64,000 bases of DNA from Vicia villosa (Eukaryota; Streptophyta; Magnoliopsida; Fabales; Fabaceae), in NCBI RefSeq assembly GCF_029867415.1, contig NW_026705173.1, forward strand, positions 310,001 to 374,000, given 5' to 3'. Shown piece by piece: positions 32,960 to 43,488 of this stretch. The translations under genes and the position numbers were made by a program. Each line of letters opens with the position of its first letter. Positions within the stretch are counted from its first letter, which is position 1. Below the pieces are notes generated by a model. It made no database searches. It saw only the letters and a list, made by a program, of their open reading frames with translations, and had not been told where the DNA came from.

Positions 32960-35329
32960 TGTAGCAACCTGCCCTAAAAATAAAGTTATTTAGAGTCGCC
33001 ACCTATTCTACCAGGACGAATAGGAAATCCTACGCAGTTAAGAGATCGGGGTAAGATTATTATAATCAGGTCGAGGGAAGGTGTTAGGCACCCTCAACCC
33101 TTTCCTAAGGTTTTGAATTGAGGTAAAGACTTATGGCTGAAATATTAGGATTTAATAGCTAAAGAAATGAAAAGGGTGAAAGGCAAGTGTGGTGTCGTTT
33201 TCTTTACCTCCCCGTTTCACTTGGGAGGACGGCACGATAGACCCTTCACGCGAAATTTGGAAGGAGAATGCGCCCGTGCCGGGATGAATTTTGTTTCAGT
33301 TCTTCCTACGATATCACACGAACTTTTTAATTATCCTACGAGTAGGAAAGGGGAAAAAGATCTCAAATAAACCCTAGGAGTTTGCTAAGTGTGGGGATTC
33401 GCCTAGACTAGAAATTCTAGAGTCCGGTAGGTCGGTTATATATAAGTAAGAGTTTAAGCACCCTACATATCTGTAGTACTCTACGGGAACCTTCTCTATG
33501 TCAATGTGATTGTGTTTGTTGCTTATTGATTGGGAAAGTTTCTCCTTTGTGTTAGGAGAAAGAATTGAATTGAATTGAATTAAAAGAAAAACAGACAGAC
33601 TGACTATTTTTGGTTTTTTATTAGCTCGCTGAGATTCCTTGTGAACCTCATGCCTACATATCCCTGATGGAAGTCAGAGCTTTTTGTAGTTCGGAGAACT
33701 AATTAGGGATTTTAATGATTTTTGGTGCCTTGCTTGAAGCTCCAGGTTGAAGCTTGAATTAAATCTCTGTTTACAATAAAGAGACATGAAATCATCTCTA
33801 CAGAGATGTATTTCTACTATTCCACCACAAACATTTTTAAAGTGACAGAAAAGATACATTTGTTTCATTAAGAGAGGGAGCCTACTTGGTTGATCAAGTA
33901 TGACAGCCATATGCCTCTTGAATGAAAGATTCTCAACCAAATTAGGGAAAGTTGTACAAGTCTGGGATGTAGCCAGAGCAATGCCTTTCACGAGTCCTAA
34001 ATGGGAGAATATTTGAAATGATTGTTTGTTTTAAATGATTGTTTGTTTTAAATGATTGCTTGTTTGTGGTGAGATAGGAGAAATACCCACCTAAGAAGAT
34101 GAGCTATGTCTATCTATTGTTTGAAAGATTTGATTTTTAGCTGGCTTGTATGAGGCCCAAGCTTGAGGCTTTTGATTGATTTATTGTTTTATTGACCCTG
34201 AGAGATAACTCTACTGGGGATGGACTTAAACTAAGGAGTTTTTGTGTTCTATACAAAGCCTAGAATTGAGGCTAACTCTATCTGGAGAGCATTTATTTGA
34301 TGGATTTTATTTGGTGTTCTGTACAAAGCCCATAATTGTGGCTGACTCTTAACTGGGGAAGTTACTATTTCATGCCTTGTATGAGGCCCAAGGTTGAGGC
34401 TGACACTGACCAAGGATAAACAAATATGGATCCTAGATTCTGCTAAGGAAGATGAAGATAAGGGTGACAGAGACTGTCCATGTCTCTCAATCCAAAAGGT
34501 GTACTCAATATGAGATTGAGACAATCTTAGCTTGTTTAAAGTCTGGTTTAAAGAATGGAAGAAAACTCACCAGGATAGGCTAAAAGGTAACTAAAGACCT
34601 GTTCCTATGTTTATAAGAAACCTGATGGGTCCTTGTATACAAGCTTAAGAGGAAGCTGGAAATGCTTTTAAGAAGCCTGTGGGTCCTTGTACAAAGCCCA
34701 AGAGGAGGCTAATCGAGGGTCATCAAGGGTCCTTGTTATAGCACAAGAGAAAGCTATGTGGTTTTGAACTTATTTTAGCTTTAAGCAAATGGGTAAAAGG
34801 TTTCATCGGGAATAATTCCTCTTGGGTGGATGTGTCCTAGTTTTGGGTTCTAAGGCTTTTTCAAGATGTTTCACTGGGAATTATTCATCTTGAGGGTTTG
34901 AACTACACATCTCTAATTAGGAAAGAGCCTTCACCGGGAAGACATTCTCAATCTTAGGCCATATTCCTATAATATATATATATATATATAGTTTAACTGT
35001 CCTAAGGTTTTACTCAGACGTAGTTCTAAACAATATATAAACAGTTTATATTTTGGCAGTAATTTAAATAAAGACTGTAAATGAAAGCTATAAAGCCTAA
35101 CCTGGATGGAGTGGAGGCCTTTGAAGAAGTATGTACAAAGACTTACCAGCAGTCGATTGATAACAGTTGAATATTCATGATAAATAGTTAAAGGTTTTTT
35201 TGAAAATAGAAGAAGTGAAGATGGACATAGGTCACATAGGTATCTGAAGAGTTTCACCGGGAATAATTCCCTTCAAATACCAGAAGAATGTTTTGAAAAT
35301 AGAAAGAGGATTTTGTAAATACAGTTTTG
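32960..35329 (-). mobile_element. Minus-strand Ogre-like 3' LTR, distal third
   Basis: On the minus strand this is the LTR end: AACACCTTCCCTCGACC, then GGTGGCGACTCT and the terminus GGTTGCTACA at 32960. With 43489-44674 and 59251-60951 it sums to about 5.26 kb, close to the 4.78 kb LTR at 5232-10014. It holds no gene. Internal features are degenerate repeats (34140-34760) and a short AT run near 34973-34989. The copia element at 35329 interrupts it. Confidence 0.7.
34140..34760. repeat. Degenerate repeats around TGTACAAAGCCCAAG / AGGCTGAC
   Basis: Variants of a phrase like CTTGTATGAGGCCCAAGCTT and TGTACAAAGCCC, with a GAGGCT core, recur at about 34147, 34244, 34319, 34377, 34632, 34687 and 34732 with variable spacing. 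A second phrase, CACCGGGAATAATTCC, recurs near 34803, 34870, 34931 and 35253. Confidence 0.6.
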
Positions 35330-36985
35330 AGGGGGGGTGAATAGATCTCACAGAGTTTTTCGGAATTATTTCAAACTTAAGCGAAAGCGGTTCTGAATCG
35401 ACTTGCGTCTATTCCGGACCGCTATTGCAAGGTTGTATATGTGATAAAACCACAAGATAATTGGGATTAACAATGAAATGATATGTTAACGAATCAATTC
35501 GTTTCACTAAAGAAAATCGATTAACTTCTAATTTGATAAACTTTTATTTGCAATGCAGTGATAATGGAAGAAGCAAAATGACAAACAGTTGGTGATAATG
35601 TTCAAATTGATAGTGATTCAATGTGTGGTGAATTGTGATGTTTATGCAAGTTCTTAATTCACAATTTTAACACTTGAATTGTTGATCAATTTGCAATTAT
35701 AACCAAATATGAACAAAACGTAAATGAAAAGATAAAAGCGACAAGAACACGATATTTGTTCAGGCAGTTCGTCGATCGTCCTCGCTACGACTACGTCTGC
35801 CCCCAATTCCAAATTGAAATTGGGAAATCTTCCATTAATGTTTAAAGCAGTTTATACAAAGAAAATAACAAAGCGATAAACAATAAACCAAATTTGTCGA
35901 TCCTTTGAATTTTGTTCCCCCTTAATCTTGAGCCAGATCAAGGTATCCCAAGAGCTTCACTTGATCCCTTTTCTGCAGTGTCTTGAATTGCCTTGAACCC
36001 TTGTTCTTCAATCTTCACACTCAGATGGATCCTTGATGAAACCTCTTGATAAAAACTCCCAAGATTCACCAATCTTTGGAAGACAAAACCCTCGGATTTT
36101 ATTCACCAAAAACCCCACAAATCTTCACCCACTAGGAATCTTCAATTCCGTTCCATGGACGTTATCGATCTTGAACACAAACCTTCAATGCAAAAATGAT
36201 TGTGTATAGTTGTGTTGGAGTTGTGTCGATGATCGAAGATGAGAAGCCTTTGTGTATCTTTCAGTTGTTGGTGTTTAGAACTTCAATAATTGACAGCAAA
36301 CAATATATATGGGAGCTGGTGTGTTGATGCAGAGCAAACATACAATATTGGCATTTTTGTGAAGGTAGGTTGACCTGTTTCATTGATTAGGTCGACCTAA
36401 CAGAAGCATATTTAGTTGAGTTGAAATTTTACCCAGTTAGGTTGACCTGTTAGGTTGACCTGTTGAAGGTTTAGGTCGACCTAAAGTCAGTTGTTTCCTG
36501 TTAGGTTGACCTGTTGAAGGTTTAGGTCGACCTAAAGTCAGTTGTTGCCAGTTAGGTCGACCTGTTGAAGGTTTAGGTCGACCTAAAGTCAGTTAAAATG
36601 CGTTTTTGGGACTTTTCTTCAGTTTAGGTCGACCTAGGAGTGTGGGTAGGTCGACCTAACAGTGACATGTGTAAATTCCTTCAGTTTAGGTCGACCTAGG
36701 AGTGTGGGTAGGTCGACCTAACAGTGGCATGTTTGTATCTTCTTTGTTTGCCTTAATTTGAGTCGACCAAATGTTGCACTGGGTCGGCCTAGTTGATGCA
36801 AAACCATATGTTGAGTAATTTGAGCTTTATAGGTTGACCTTGACACAGGGTAGGTCGACCTACATTGTCTTAGATAGCCAAAACTTGATTTTCCTTGAGT
36901 CATCTACTTGTGCTTTTGTGTTTGCTCACTTATGATGTTTGCCATGAATCGAAAACTCCTTGGTGAGTATAGGCTTGTACTTACA
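35329..36985 (-). repeat. 3' LTR of copia-C
   Basis: On the minus strand it starts TGTAAGTACAAGCC at 36985, after AAAAAAGGGGGAGTA, and runs to CACCCCCC at 35331. It contains the palindrome-rich block at 36360-36870. Confidence 0.85.
36360..36870. repeat. AGGTCGACCT palindrome cluster (3' LTR copy)
   Basis: About seventeen exact or one-to-two-mismatch copies of the 10-bp palindrome AGGTCGACCT sit in about 500 bp. Three units of about 50 bp pair AGGTTGACCTGTTGAAGG with TTTAGGTCGACCTAAAG. Two units of 62 bp pair TTTAGGTCGACCTAGG with GGTAGGTCGACCTAAC. Every exact copy is a SalI site and carries a CpG. The 5' LTR has the same block at 42865-43370. Confidence 0.95.
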
Positions 36986-37689
36986 TACTCCCCCTTTTTT
37001 ATGATGGCAAACATTTGATTAAATGGCGAAAGCTCCCCCGGTCTTGTATGCGTAAGCTCCCCCGTACTAAGCTCCCCCGTACTAAGCTCCCCCGTACTCT
37101 CAACTCATCTCCCCCTTTGACAACATCAAAAGAAAGAAACCAGGAGAATAGTAGAAGAGAATAACAAAATAATCTAAACAAAACAATGTCTTATATAACA
37201 CAATAGTAAAGAAATAGAGCATAATATCCAAACATATTTAAAGGTACAAACCAAGCTTAAGTTCAAGTAATAAAAGACATAATAACATGACAGAAATGAG
37301 ATGCAATGCAATGAAATGAACTAATGCAATGCTCGCTAACGTTTTCCCAAACATGTTAGATGTATGCTTATTCTACTATTTTTATACTCAAACTTGATAT
37401 GTTATGAGTAATGATGAACAACATATACATGTAAATGAGATAGGTGGAGAAGCATATAAGAAGTCACTATAACCATGTTTATTGATAGCATATTATAGCA
37501 TCAATGATATTTTTGGAAGTGAACAATAAACATGTTACCATTTTCTCAACTTGCAGATATCTTGTCATCTTTGTCAATGTAGCACGATCCTTGATTGATT
37601 TCGTACTACCTTCATACTAAGAGAAGTGTTAGCTTGAGCATAATCAAAGTGTAGAGTTAGAAATAATTAAATAAACAACAAAATATTGT
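36986..37689 (-). mobile_element. 3' non-coding region of copia-C with repeated purine tracts
   Basis: No gene. Minus-strand tracts of the form GGGGGAGCTTAGTAC repeat near 37030-37100, with another GGGGGAGATGAG near 37110 and the terminal AAAAAAGGGGGAGTA next to the LTR. The rest (37120-37689) is AT-rich and unremarkable. Confidence 0.8.
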
Positions 37690-39651
37690 TTATCTCAAAT
37701 TAGAGATATCTAATATCCCTAATTCTCTGCGAATGGTGAAGAATTGCTCGGTTGCAAGAGGTTTGGTGATGATATCAGCTAGTTGCTTCTTGATTTCTAT
37801 ATGTTCAAAGATAAATTCTCCTTTTTCGACATGATCTCTTAGGAAGTGATGCCTTATTTCGAGATGCTTGGTTCGTGAGTGTAGGACTTGATTCTTGCTT
37901 AAATTGATAGCACTAGTGTTGTCGCACATGATAGGTATACGATCAAGCTTAATACCAAAGTCAATGAGCTGCTGATTGAGCCATAATATCTGAGCACAGC
38001 AGCTTCCAGCAGCTACGTATTCTGCCCCAGCTGTAGATAATGCAACTAATACTTGTTTCTTGTTGTGCCAACTTATCAATGAATTTGAGAATAGATGACA
38101 TGTCCCATTGGTACTCTTTCTGTCAGATTTGCACCCAGCAAAGTCAGTGTCGGAGTATCCCACCAAATAGCATTCATTTCCCTTAGGATACCATAGGCCA
38201 TATGTAGTGGTTCCACGGAGATATCGCAGAATTCTTTTTACAGCTTTTAGGTGTGATTCCTTTGGGCATGATTAGTATCTTGCGCACATGCATACACTAA
38301 ACATAATGTCCGGTCTTGAAGCTGTGAGATACAGTAGTGAGCCTATCATACCTCGACACAATTTCACATCAACTTCTTTACCCTTTTCATCCTTGTCTAG
38401 GTTGCCATTGGTTGCCATAGGTGTGTCAATTTCCATTGACTCACTCATTCCAAATCTCTTAAGCAATTCCATGTAGTACTTGGTTTGACTAACGAAGGTT
38501 CCTTGACTAAGTTGCTTGATTTGTAGACCAAGGAAGAAGTTCAATTCTCCCATGAGGCTCATCTCAAACTCACTCTGCATAAGCTTAGAAAATTCTTTGA
38601 CAAGTTTTGCATTAGTCGACCCAAATATAATATCGTCTACATAAACTTGAACCAACAGTATATCTTTATCTTTTCTTTTAATGAAGAGAGTAGTGTCAAC
38701 TTTACCTCTAGAGTATCCTTGACTAAGTAGAAATTTTCTTAAACAATCACACCAAGCCCTAGGAGCTTGTTTAAGACCGTATAAAGCACGTTTCAACTTA
38801 TAAATATGGGTTGGATACTTGTAATTTTCAAAACCGGGAGGTTGAGCTACATATACCTCTTCATTAATGTAGCCATTTAGGAAGGCACTTTTAACATCCA
38901 TTTGAAAGAACTTAAAGTCTTTTGAGCAGGCGTACGCAAGTAGGAGACGAATAGCCTCGAGACGTGCTACAGGAGCGTACATCTCTTCATAATCAATACC
39001 TTCCTCTTGATTGTAGCCTTGAGCTACTAATCTAGCTTTGTTTCTAGTGATAACTCCGTTTTCATCAAGTTTGTTACGAAAAACCCATCTAGTACCGATT
39101 ACTTGATGATCTCCCGGATGAGGGACAAGGTCCCAAACATCATTCTGTTTAAATTGGTTTAATTCTTCTTGCATGGCCATTAGCCAATGCTCATCAAGTA
39201 ATGTGTCCTTAGCGTTTTTCGGCTCAACTTGTGAAACGAAAGCAAAATGATGACAAAAGTTACTTATCTTGGAGCGTGTTGTAACGCCCTTTGAGATGTC
39301 CTCTATTATGTTGTCATTTGGATGATCTTTCACATTTGTCCAGGCCTTAGGAAGTTCTTCATTGTTTGAGATGCTTTCTCTTTCATCATCATCATGAGAC
39401 TCATCTTTCTCTTTCTCAGCATCTTTCTTCACAATAATTTCACTCTCGTCTTCCTTATCTTTGACAATGTCTTTAGTAGATGGACCTGCACTATCAAAAG
39501 ATAGACCTTTCTCGACATATTTTGTATAAGATTCATCAAATGACACATGTACTGACTCTTCTACTATAAGTAATCTTTTGTTGTATATCCTATATGCTTT
39601 GCTAGATTGTGAGTAACCAAGAAAAATATGCCTTCGTCCAAGTTTTAGCAT
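37690..39651 (-). pseudogene. pol: Copia-C integrase tail, reverse transcriptase and RNase H
   Basis: One reading frame with a single stop (TAA at 38272-38274). It begins with the integrase C-terminal tail ([29 protein letters not shown]) and an acidic linker. The reverse transcriptase follows: [58 protein letters not shown], an intact VYVDDIIFG catalytic box and [18 protein letters not shown]. After the stop, RNase H continues in phase (VGYSDTDFAGCKSDRKSTNG, MCDNTSAINLSKNQVLHSRT, QLADIITKPLA) to 37690. Apart from that stop it looks intact, which fits a recent insertion. The integrase catalytic core is missing upstream. Confidence 0.9.
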
Positions 39652-39666
39652 ATAAATGTGGTTTAC

Positions 39667-40035
39667 TCATGTGCCATTAAACATGATCTCTCTTTTCTTA
39701 ATATGTTCTATTGTGCAGCCAGAATTTGTAAAAGTTACTTTAAAGTCTTTGTCGCACAATTGACTTATACTTAAGATGTTATGTTTAAGACCTTCTACTA
39801 GCAATACATTAGTTATAGTTGTGGTAGAGGGGTTACCTACACTTCCTTTACCAAGTATAGCTCCCCGATTGTTGTCTCCATAGGTGACATACCCCTTTTT
39901 CTTTGCGTGGAACTCAACAAAGAGTGATATGTCTCCCGTCATGTGTCTTGAACATCCGCTATCAAGGAACCACAACCTTTCGGCAATGTCAAGACACTTT
40001 TCCTGCAAAATTAATTTAGAGTGGAAGGTCCCCAA
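39667..40035 (-). pseudogene. pol: Copia-C protease region, ending at the integrase deletion
   Basis: An aspartic protease motif in FLDSGCSRHMTGDISLF is followed by TNVLLVEGLKHNILSISQL and IEHIKKREIMFNGT. A stop at 39667 is then followed, in phase, by VNHIYML and directly by FLGYS of the integrase tail. The GAG-pre-integrase zinc finger and the DD(E) core, about 300 residues, are therefore gone. The protease frame overlaps the end of the gag frame (40011-40035) in another phase, which may be a frameshift mutation. Confidence 0.85.
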
Positions 40036-41750
40036 TCTTCATTAGGTCCTAGGTGGTGAGTACATAAACTGTTGCACTTAGGCAACCATTGAAATACTCC
40101 TTTAGGAACCAAAATCCTCCTAAATTTGCATTTTTCAATGGTATGACCTTTTTTGCAACAATAGTGACAAGTAATATGATGAGAATATGCTGTTTTGCTA
40201 GTTGATACTTTTGGTACAAAAGTGTATTTACTATATAAAGGAGTATATGATCTTTTGAACTTATTCGGATCAACCGCAAACGTAACTTTTGGTTGTAGAG
40301 CCTTGTCTAATTTGGCTTTTAGATCTCTTACTTCTTTTTGCCAAATATGACATGTCTCACAACCAAACCATGATGTAGGATCTATCTCAACTTTATCCTT
40401 TTGAATATCTAGCATAGATTGTTTTAAAGCTTCCATGTCCTTTTTGGTCTTCTCAACTTTTGATTCAAGATATGAAATTTTTTTCTTATTTGAGGCCAAA
40501 AGTTTGAAAGCTTCAATTGCATCTCTATGTAGTTCTTCAAAGGCTAATTTTAATTGAGCATGAGATACCTTATCTATAAGTTCAGGTTTAAGATGACTTA
40601 CACGTTTCTTTTTCTTGTGTTGATGAGCCGTAAGACATACGTTTGCCGATTCTTCTTCATCGCTTGATGAGTTTTCACTTGAGGAATCACTTTCCCATGC
40701 TATATAAGCTTTTCTAGACTTGTTGTGACTTTTGCTTTGATTCTTGTCTTTCTCCTTCTTGAGATATGGACAATCCGGTTTGTAATGACCATCTTTGCCG
40801 CAATTGAAACAAGGACCTTTGGTTTTTCCTTTGTTATTCTCATCTTGTTTGAACTTGTCGAATTGCTTCTTATGATTAATCAAGCTTTTGCCGGAGTGTT
40901 TTGCTCTATTTTTCTTTATGTACTTGTTGTATCTTCGCACGAACAGTCTCATTTCCTCATCATCGGAGTCTTCATCATCACTTGTATCACTATCCTCTAG
41001 CTCTTGTCTTGAGGTCTTGGAGCTTGAAGCTTTTAGAGCTATTGACTTCTTCTCTACCTCTTTCTCCATGTTCTTATCTTTCTTTGCCCTTTTCTCATGA
41101 ATGTCAAGGCATTTAAGATGTTGTTCATGTTCTTCTAGTTTACCAAAGAGAGTGGTGATGTCTAAGGTATTTAGATCATTTTCTTCCTTTATTGCCGTAA
41201 CCTTGGGTTGCCATTCCCTGTTCAAACATCTCAAGATTTTGTTAGTAGCAACTGAATTAGAAACAGGTCTATCAAGAGAGTTTAAACGATTTTTCAAATG
41301 TATGAATCTCTTTTGCATGTTTTCGATGGATTCACCATCTTCCATGTGAAAGAGTTCGAACTCTTGAGTTAACGTATTGATTCTAGCTAGTTTGACATCA
41401 TTTGTTCCCTCATGGGTAACTTGCAATGTGTCCCACATAGCTTTAGCGGATCTACAATGGGAAACGCGATAGTATTCATCAACTCCTAGAGCTGAGATTA
41501 GAATGTTTCTCGCTTTCCAATCGTATCCATATCTCTTTTCATCTTCAGCATCCCAAGTATTTTCTGGTTTTGGAACAACGGCACCAGCTGCATTTGTCAT
41601 GGTGATCTGAAAGGGACCATTGACAATAGCTGTCCAGATGTTCCTATCAATGGCATTGATATGGACACACATACAATCCTTCCAATAGCCATAGTTTTCA
41701 CCGTTGAAAACTGGAGCTCTATTGTGAGCCCCTTTAGGTCCGGAAGCCAT
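40011..41750 (-). CDS. gag: Copia-C gag
   Basis: I place the start at the ATG at 41750 (MASGPKGAHNRAPVFNGENY). Upstream codons in the same frame overlap the primer binding site and begin with GTG. The gag domain includes YGYWKDCMCVHINAIDRNIW, AMWDTLQVTHEGTNDVK and FELFHMEDGESIENMQKRF. A CCHC knuckle, CFNCGKDGHYKPDC, follows a lysine-rich stretch. A serine/glutamate-rich linker and a heptad-like helix then lead to a second zinc-knuckle-like CHYCCKKGHTIEKC near the end. The frame is long and unbroken, but joined to pol only through a frame change. Confidence 0.85.
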   Translation of the reverse strand: MASGPKGAHNRAPVFNGENYGYWKDCMCVHINAIDRNIWTAIVNGPFQITMTNAAGAVVPKPENTWDAEDEKRYGYDWKARNILISALGVDEYYRVSHCRSAKAMWDTLQVTHEGTNDVKLARINTLTQEFELFHMEDGESIENMQKRFIHLKNRLNSLDRPVSNSVATNKILRCLNREWQPKVTAIKEENDLNTLDITTLFGKLEEHEQHLKCLDIHEKRAKKDKNMEKEVEKKSIALKASSSKTSRQELEDSDTSDDEDSDDEEMRLFVRRYNKYIKKNRAKHSGKSLINHKKQFDKFKQDENNKGKTKGPCFNCGKDGHYKPDCPYLKKEKDKNQSKSHNKSRKAYIAWESDSSSENSSSDEEESANVCLTAHQHKKKKRVSHLKPELIDKVSHAQLKLAFEELHRDAIEAFKLLASNKKKISYLESKVEKTKKDMEALKQSMLDIQKDKVEIDPTSWFGCETCHIWQKEVRDLKAKLDKALQPKVTFAVDPNKFKRSYTPLYSKYTFVPKVSTSKTAYSHHITCHYCCKKGHTIEKCKFRRILVPKGVFQWLPKCNSLCTHHLGPNEDWGPSTLN

Positions 41751-41805
41751 CTTTCCAATAAGTGTTTCACGTAGCACGGAATAAACCAGAGCTCTTGATG
41801 CCACC

Positions 41806-43488
41806 TGTTAGACGCTGGGCTTAAGGATCTAGAGGGGGGTGAATAGATCTCACAGAGTTTTTCGGAATTATTTCAAACTTAAGCGAAAGCGGTTCTGAAT
41901 CGACTGGCGTCTATTCCAGACCGCTATTGCAAGGGTTGTATATGTGATAAAACCACAAGATAATTGGGATTAACAATGAAATGATATGTTATCGAATCAA
42001 TTCGTTTCACTAAAGAAAATCGATTAACTTCTAATTTGATAAACTTTGATTTGCAATGCAGTGATAATGGAAGAAGCAAAATGACAAACAGTTGGTGATA
42101 ATGTTCAAATTGATAGTGATTCAATGTGTGGTGAATTGTGATGTTTATGCAAGTTCTTAATTCACAATTTTAACACTTGAATCGTTGATCAATTTGCAAT
42201 TATAACCAAATATGAACAGAACGTAAATGAAAAGATAAAAGCGACAAGAACACGATATTTGTTCAGGCAGTTCGTCGATCATACTCGCTACGACTACGTC
42301 TGCCCCCAATTCCAAATTGAAATTGGGAAATCTTCCATTAATGTTTAAAGCAGTTTATACAAAGAAAATAACAAAGCGATAAACAATAAACCAAATTTGT
42401 CGATCCTTTGAATTTTGTTCCCCCTTAATCTTGAGCCAGATCAAGGTATCCCAAGAGCTTCACTTGATCCCTTTTCTGTAGTGTCTTGAATTTCCTTGAA
42501 CCCTTGTTCTTCAATCTTCACACTCAGATGGATCCTTGATGAAACCTCTTGATAAAAACTCCCAAGATTCACCAATCTTTGGAAGACAAAACCCTCGGAT
42601 TTTATTCTCCAAAAACCCCACAAATCTTTACCCACTAGGAATCTTCAATTCCGTTCCATGGACGTTATCGATCTTGAACGCAAACCCTCAACGTAAAAAT
42701 GATTGTGTATAGTTGTGTTGGAGTTGTGTCGATGATCGAAGATGAGAAGCCTTTGTGTATCTTTCAGTTGTTGGTGTTTAGAACTTCAATAATTGACAGC
42801 AAATAATATATATGGGAGCTGGTGTGTTGATGCAGAGCAAACATACAATTTTGGCATTTTTGTGAAGGTAGGTTGACCTGTTTCATTGATTAGGTCGACC
42901 TAACAGAAGCATATTTAGTTGAGTTGAAATTTTACCCAGTTAGGTTGACCTGTTAGGTTGACCTGTTGAAGGTTTAGGTCGACCTAAAGTCGGTTGTTTC
43001 CAGTTAGGTTGACCTGTTGAAGGTTTAGGTCGACCTAAAGTCAGTTGTTTCCAGTTAGGTCGACCTCTTGAAGGTTTAGGTCGACCTAAAGTCAGTTAAA
43101 ATGCGTTTTTGGGACTTTTCTTCAGTTTAGGTCGACCTAGGAGTGTGGGTAGGTCGACCTAACAGTGACATGTGTAAATTCCTTCAGTTTAGGTCGACCT
43201 AGGAGTGTGGGTAGGTCGATCTAACAGTGGCATGTTTGTATCTTCTTTGTTTGCCTTAATTTGAGTCGACCAAATGATGCACTGGGTCGGCCTAGTTGAT
43301 GCAAAACCATATGTTGAGTAATTTGAGCTTTATAGGTTGACCTTGACACAGGGTAAGTCGACCTACATTATCTTAGATAGCCAAAACTTGATTTTCCTTG
43401 AGTCATCTACTTGTGCTTTTGTGTTTGCTCACTTATGATGTTTGCCATGAATCGAAAACTCCTTGGTGAGTATAGGCTTGTACTTACA
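41806..43488 (-). repeat. 5' LTR of copia-C with adjacent primer binding site
   Basis: 1683 bp, from TGTAAGTACAAGCC (43488) to GCGTCTAACA (41806) on the minus strand. GTGGCATCAAGAGC follows, a tRNA-Met-type primer site with one extra base. It carries the same AGGTCGACCT cluster (42865-43370) as the 3' LTR, with small differences that include loss of one exact palindrome. Confidence 0.9.

Larger units (their letters stand above)
35329..43488 (-). mobile_element. Copia-C: Ty1/copia element with deleted integrase
   Basis: Minus-strand order: 5' LTR (41806-43488), primer binding site, gag, protease, a residual integrase tail, reverse transcriptase, RNase H, non-coding 3' region, 3' LTR (35329-36985). 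The two LTRs differ by only scattered substitutions, so the insertion is young relative to SIRE-A. The 3' LTR lacks the last 25-30 bp seen in the 5' LTR, and I could not identify a target duplication. The element lies inside the Ogre-like LTR. There is no third ORF. Gag style, PBS and purine tracts suggest a SIRE-related lineage, with low certainty. Confidence 0.85.

Noticed and set aside
36360..36870. Palindrome cluster as a Rep-binding origin or an integron-like site array
   Set aside because: It is present identically in both LTRs of one copia element, so it came with the LTR. No Rep or recombinase gene is associated.
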